Shown here one piece after another: positions 5,947-8,943 of a stretch of 8,943 nt of DNA. The DNA is taken from contig JALOTI010000049.1 of the NCBI GenBank assembly GCA_025457985.1, positions 1-8,943 of the forward strand, written 5' to 3'. Positions within the stretch are counted from its first letter, which is position 1, and each line of letters begins with the position of its first letter. Position numbers and translations under genes: made by a program. The notes under the pieces were generated by a model that did no database searches, had not been told where the DNA came from, and saw nothing but the letters and a program-made list of their open reading frames with translations. The stretch is from Leptospira sp. (GTDB lineage: Bacteria > Spirochaetota > Leptospiria > Leptospirales > Leptospiraceae).

Positions 5947-6999
5947 ATGGAGGAAAACTCCCCTAGCTTTGAGAACGACAATAAATGGATTTATTTGGGG
6001 AAAACAGCGAATTTTGATGAGGCAGGTTTTTATTTTTATGACCTAAAAACCAAAGAGCGAATTTATAAAGCGGTTCCTTTAAATGAGGCCTTTAGTAAAA
6101 ATACAACTTTGTTTGTGGGAAACATTAATCCTAAAACGAATCGAATTCCTTTAGTAGTTCATAAATTTCTTTTTTATTCGGAATCCCAAGGAAGGGCTGG
6201 CTTCGTCGTAGAAAACGAAGACAACACACGAAAGATCAAAAAGTATTTTTATTTCGGTTGGAATTTGCAGAACAATCAAATAGAAACGATCCAATTTTTA
6301 GCTGAGATTCTACCTGAGAGTAAGAACGCATATGCTCAAAGTTTTCAAATTGGAAGCACATCCGAGGCATATTACTTTCTTTTTTCAATAGATGGAGATC
6401 TAAAAGATAAGGTATCTGAGGATGTACAAAACTTATTATTTAAAGTTACAGGGTCTAATGTGGAAAAAGAATTTGAATACAATTCCATTTATTATCCATA
6501 CAATCCTACTTTACATCCTGAATCAAAAACGATAGCAATCGTAGCTTACACGGAAAATTACCAACAATTGAATCCCAAAGGATTCTTATACAAATTGGGC
6601 ACGCAAAATCTTGAATCCTTTTCTATACCATCTGTTCCTTATGGGATTTGTTTTTCCAAGGATGGTGGGTTTCTATTTATTGCCTCAGCTGATACGGGAG
6701 AAATGAGACGTTACAATGTGTCTAACCTAAGTCAAGTAACGAAAGCTAAATGGGGAACACATGGACACCGTTTGGGATTTTGGAAAGAAGGTGAGCTCGT
6801 TTGGGTTAGAAATTCAGGTCTTCATGTCTATGATCCAGTCTCTCTCAAACAGAAGAAAGTGATTCCTACTAAAAAGTTTTATAAGAATCATGTGAATGTT
6901 AGCGGCTCTGAATTTTTGCCATTTCAAACCTTACTTTTACGTAATATCTTGGAAGATGTAAAAGGTGGGGCGGCCGTAAAAATCCTGACCGCCGATTGA
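5947..6999 (+). CDS. Putative beta-propeller-like exported protein, main body
   Basis: This is the 350-codon body of the gene that begins at 5833. It is rich in aromatic and beta-strand patterns. Residues 231-262 (PYGICFSKDGGFLFIASADTGEM, shown here in part, followed by RRYNVSNLS) form a blade-like unit as in YVTN, lactonase or TolB-type propellers: 'P-x-G-x-x-F-S-x-D-G-x-x-L-x-I-A'. Similar weaker units occur near 10-40 (NKWIYLGKTANFDEAGFYFYDL) and around 190-225 (PESKTIAIVAYTEN). No catalytic residues are recognised, so it may bind proteins or carbohydrates. The ATG at 5947 lacks a strong ribosome site (GAAAGA at 5932-5937, 9 bases away) and is probably an internal Met. Without the upstream signal peptide the product would stay in the cytoplasm. 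It is likely co-transcribed with the DUF5329-like gene upstream. The fold call is moderate and the function unknown. Confidence 0.6.
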   Translation: MEENSPSFENDNKWIYLGKTANFDEAGFYFYDLKTKERIYKAVPLNEAFSKNTTLFVGNINPKTNRIPLVVHKFLFYSESQGRAGFVVENEDNTRKIKKYFYFGWNLQNNQIETIQFLAEILPESKNAYAQSFQIGSTSEAYYFLFSIDGDLKDKVSEDVQNLLFKVTGSNVEKEFEYNSIYYPYNPTLHPESKTIAIVAYTENYQQLNPKGFLYKLGTQNLESFSIPSVPYGICFSKDGGFLFIASADTGEMRRYNVSNLSQVTKAKWGTHGHRLGFWKEGELVWVRNSGLHVYDPVSLKQKKVIPTKKFYKNHVNVSGSEFLPFQTLLLRNILEDVKGGAAVKILTAD

Positions 7000-7000
7000 T

Positions 7001-7020
7001 CTTTACTTTTGATAGTAAGG
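7001..7020. terminator. Possible bidirectional terminator hairpin
   Basis: CTTTACT (7001-7007) pairs with AGTAAGG (7014-7020) over 7 positions, including one G-U, around the 6-base loop TTTGAT. It lies in the 35-bp gap between the convergent beta-propeller gene and the oxidoreductase gene. Only a broken T-rich stretch follows, so the evidence is position plus a modest stem. Confidence 0.35.
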
Positions 7021-7034
7021 TCTATGCTTTTCTA

Positions 7035-7883
7035 TCATTGCCAATGAGACTTGTAATCTTCTGCATATGCTTTGAATGAAATAGGGTCCTTACCAGTTAT
7101 AGATTTTACAGAATCGTGAATAGGTGCTGCAAATCCTTCTTTGAGAGCGCCCGCGATCATTACTAAAAATTTGGAATAGTCTTCAGACAATCCAACCCCC
7201 ACAAGAGCCTTATAAAAATCTTCGGGCGTAATATCCACGTATTCTATTTTTTTTCCGGTTGCACTACTGATATACTGTGCAGCTTCATCATGATCAATTG
7301 CTTCCTTTCCAGTTAGATTGAATGCCTTATTTGAATGTTCATTTGTAGTGAGTAATACCTTTGCTACAGAGGAAATATCCCTTGCATCAATGAAACTTGC
7401 CTTGGCCTTACCACCAGGGAAGTAAATTTTTTGATCTTTCAATATTCCTGATATCCAGAAGGTATTGAAGTTTTGGCTAAACCAGTTTGGTCTAATTATA
7501 TTCCATTGAAGACCTGATTTTTCCAACAAAATCTCTGTTTTGCGAAATGGGGCTTCCTCTGGTGCAAATTCAACTCCCATAGCTGTCATAAGTACTACTT
7601 TTTGAATTTTATTAACTTTAGCCTTTTCTATCCAAGGCGAAAGGATTTCATATTGATTCGTTAATCCTGGTGGGCTTAGTAAAAATAGTCCTTCTACTTT
7701 ATCGAGAACATCTAGTCCAAGTGTTGGTTTAGAAGGATCTGCTTCGATCCAATGCAATTGCTCTCTGTTTTGTTTTTTATTTGGGTCTCGTGTTCCCGCA
7801 AAAACTTCATGTCCAGACTCCAAAAGTTCGTTAACCAAGTTTTGACCAACTGTGCCTGATGCACCATATACAAATACTTTCAT
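7035..7883 (-). CDS. NmrA-like NAD(P)-binding oxidoreductase
   Basis: This 282-residue atypical SDR is of the NmrA / NAD(P)H-binding type. The Rossmann motif G7-A-S-G10-T-V-G13 is followed by R32 in the GTRDP turn after strand 2, suggesting NADP(H). Other family features are a FLLSPPG strand, VVLMTAMGVEF, and I129-I-R131-P-N-W-F-S, which lines the substrate pocket; a mobile C-terminal part follows. The classical YxxxK pair is not evident, as is usual for this group, some members of which are quinone reductases or redox sensors. The start at 7883 is chosen because AAGGAG (7890-7895) sits 6 bases upstream and the Rossmann strand begins at once. An in-frame ATG at 7922 would add 13 polar residues with no ribosome site at a suitable position. 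It diverges from an AraC-type regulator gene, its probable controller. The substrate is unknown. Confidence 0.88.
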   Translation of the reverse strand: MKVFVYGASGTVGQNLVNELLESGHEVFAGTRDPNKKQNREQLHWIEADPSKPTLGLDVLDKVEGLFLLSPPGLTNQYEILSPWIEKAKVNKIQKVVLMTAMGVEFAPEEAPFRKTEILLEKSGLQWNIIRPNWFSQNFNTFWISGILKDQKIYFPGGKAKASFIDARDISSVAKVLLTTNEHSNKAFNLTGKEAIDHDEAAQYISSATGKKIEYVDITPEDFYKALVGVGLSEDYSKFLVMIAGALKEGFAAPIHDSVKSITGKDPISFKAYAEDYKSHWQ

Positions 7884-7958
7884 TCTATTCTCCTTTTTCC
7901 CAAGCTGGGAGTGGCAAATCATACTCGTAAGTTCGTTGCCGATTGCCTTTATCCTATC

Positions 7959-8023
7959 ATCTATTTGATTATACTGTCCATACCCAAATAGCTAAAATTT
8001 ATATCTAATCGTATAAATAGATA
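7959..8023. repeat. Inverted repeats in the divergent NmrA-AraC region
   Basis: ATCTATTT (7959-7966) and AAATAGAT (8015-8022) are perfect 8-bp inverted copies 56 bp apart. TATCTA (8002-8007) and TAGATA (8018-8023) form a second 6-bp pair around a 10-base spacer, which includes a TATAAA-like -10 box for the AraC-type gene. They flank or overlap both candidate promoters, as regulator half-sites would. The sequence is very A/T-rich, so chance symmetry is possible. Confidence 0.35.
7968..7996 (-). promoter_or_regulatory. Candidate promoter for the NmrA-like gene
   Basis: Reading the minus strand, a perfect TATAAT lies at 7973-7968. Seventeen bases upstream of it is TTTAGC (7996-7991), a poor -35 match. 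Transcription would start near 7961, giving a leader of roughly 78 bases before the start codon at 7883. The -10 box is convincing; the rest is tentative. Confidence 0.4.
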
Positions 8024-8056
8024 GACAATATATTGGATTTTGGTTATTTTGTTGGA

Positions 8057-8943
8057 ATGGACCTACTATCCGAAATCATTTCAAGTGCAAATTGGAAAAA
8101 CGACCTACTCGTAAAAGATCAAATTTTTAAATCCTTTGGTTATTTCTTTCCATGCGAAAAAAGTGGAGGCTTTCACATCATTACGCAAGGCTCCTGTTAT
8201 GCGCGATTTTTAAAGAAAGAAATCCATCTTAAAAAAGGAGATTTATTGTTTATTACTAGAGGGATCCATCACGAATTACTTTCCGATCCAAAAGCCAAGG
8301 TAGTGACCATTGACAGAATGAAGATAGATCTTCAAAAACCAGACAATTTAGACCTACGGCAAAGTCCAGTTACGAGTTTTGTCTCGGTTCGTTATGAAAT
8401 TCCCGCAGGTCCCATGCATCCTTTGTTTCATGAATTACCTGATTTCATTTATTTGCCTAGTGAAAAATTGGAAAGCCACCATGCCTTGACCAATGTAATT
8501 CAAATTTTGTCAAAAGAATTAGAACTAAAGCTTGGAGGAGATTTGATTGTTCAAAGGCTAACGGATATTATGTTATATTATTTAATCCGGATTTGGCTAC
8601 TAGAAAATCCGATGCAAAATCCAGGGTGGGTGAGTGCCTTTCACGATAAATTAGTTTTGACAGCACTCGAAGCAATGCATAAAAGAATTAACTTTGATTG
8701 GAATTTAGACAATCTTTCAAAATCAATTGGTGTTTCTCGTGCTACATTGGCCAATCGTTTTAGGGATGTGTTAGGAATACCTCCGATTGAATATTTGGCA
8801 AAATTGCGCATGGAAAAAGCAAAACAGATGTTTCAAAAAGAAAATCTAAGATTAGAAGAAATTGCACAAAATGTAGGTTATTCGTCTGCTTTTTCTTTTT
8901 CAAAAGCTTACAAACGAATCTATGGTAGTTCGCCTTTGAAAGA
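8057..8943 (+). CDS. AraC-family transcriptional regulator, 3' end beyond the window
   Basis: The frame from ATG at 8057 stays open for 295 codons to the window edge, so the stop is not seen. The N-terminal ~180 residues resemble the cupin-like AraC sensor domain (AraC_binding_2 / Cupin_6): FHIITQGSCYARF, then KKGDLLFITRGIHHEL, and later GPMHPLFHELPDFIYL. The C-terminal part is a typical AraC double helix-turn-helix: WNLDNLSKSIGVSRATLANRF with GIPPIEYL and LRMEKAKQM, then LEEIAQNVGYSSAFSFSKAYKR and GSSPLK. Probably only a few residues are missing. The ribosome site is poor (only GGA directly before ATG); an in-frame TTG at 8033 is a less likely start. It is divergent from the NmrA-like oxidoreductase gene with 173 bp between, an arrangement often seen when the regulator activates the oxidoreductase. 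The inducer is unknown. Confidence 0.9.
   Translation, partial: MDLLSEIISSANWKNDLLVKDQIFKSFGYFFPCEKSGGFHIITQGSCYARFLKKEIHLKKGDLLFITRGIHHELLSDPKAKVVTIDRMKIDLQKPDNLDLRQSPVTSFVSVRYEIPAGPMHPLFHELPDFIYLPSEKLESHHALTNVIQILSKELELKLGGDLIVQRLTDIMLYYLIRIWLLENPMQNPGWVSAFHDKLVLTALEAMHKRINFDWNLDNLSKSIGVSRATLANRFRDVLGIPPIEYLAKLRMEKAKQMFQKENLRLEEIAQNVGYSSAFSFSKAYKRIYGSSPLK

Noticed and set aside
5852..6046. 64-codon frame overlapping the interrupted signal peptide region
   Set aside because: It is in a different frame from both the signal peptide and the propeller body, and its apparent hydrophobicity is a shadow of the T-rich signal peptide DNA.
6969..6993. GC-rich GGCGG/CCGCC pair at the end of the propeller gene as a terminator
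   Set aside because: The stem is only 5 bp with a 15-base loop, lies inside the coding sequence, and is not followed by a T tract.
7884..7922. Longer start (ATG at 7922) for the NmrA-like gene
   Set aside because: It adds 13 polar residues before the Rossmann strand, while a strong AAGGAG site sits 6 bases before the ATG at 7883.
1..8943. A mobile element, defence system, toxin-antitoxin pair or CRISPR array
   Set aside because: No transposase, integrase, nuclease, toxin-like small gene pair or regularly spaced repeat array was seen; the genes look like housekeeping and accessory metabolism with uniform base composition.

Overview
The window is AT-rich bacterial DNA with ordinary, densely packed protein-coding genes. 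The codon choice, the low GC and the exported proteins with Phe/Ile/Leu-rich signal peptides suggest a spirochaete of the genus Leptospira, probably an environmental species. That assignment is inference from general appearance; no rRNA or marker gene is present. I see no tRNA, rRNA, CRISPR array, insertion sequence or phage gene, and no gene-free stretch longer than 300 bases.

Left block (1-3024, + strand): the 3' two thirds of a penicillin-binding protein 1C gene enters from the left edge. It overlaps by 4 bases (ATGA) a six-segment membrane protein with a sulfatase/LtaS-like extracytoplasmic catalytic domain. Both products should act at the outer face of the inner membrane.

Middle block (3041-5343): a TetR-family repressor gene (- strand) diverges from a short-chain dehydrogenase gene, which is followed with no gap by a SRAP/YedK-type abasic-site DNA-protein crosslink gene. 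The 122-bp divergent region holds three tandem palindromes of the form TGAC-N5-GTCA at 20-21 bp spacing, the most convincing regulatory signal here. The simplest reading is an autoregulated TetR repressor controlling a two-gene SDR-SRAP operon.

Next block (5397-6999, + strand): a small exported protein resembling the DUF5329 family, then a predicted beta-propeller-like exported protein. The second gene is split. Its start and signal peptide (5833-5904) are separated from the rest by a single in-frame TAA (5905-5907), and the frame otherwise stays open into the 350-codon body.

Right block (7035-8943): an NmrA-like NAD(P)-binding oxidoreductase (- strand) diverges from an AraC-family regulator (cupin-like N-terminus, C-terminal double helix-turn-helix) that runs off the right edge. 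This is a common regulator/oxidoreductase pairing. The strongest second-look items are the phased triple operator, the stop-interrupted exported protein, the SDR-SRAP coupling, and the PBP1C-linked membrane transferase. None of these proves a new system.
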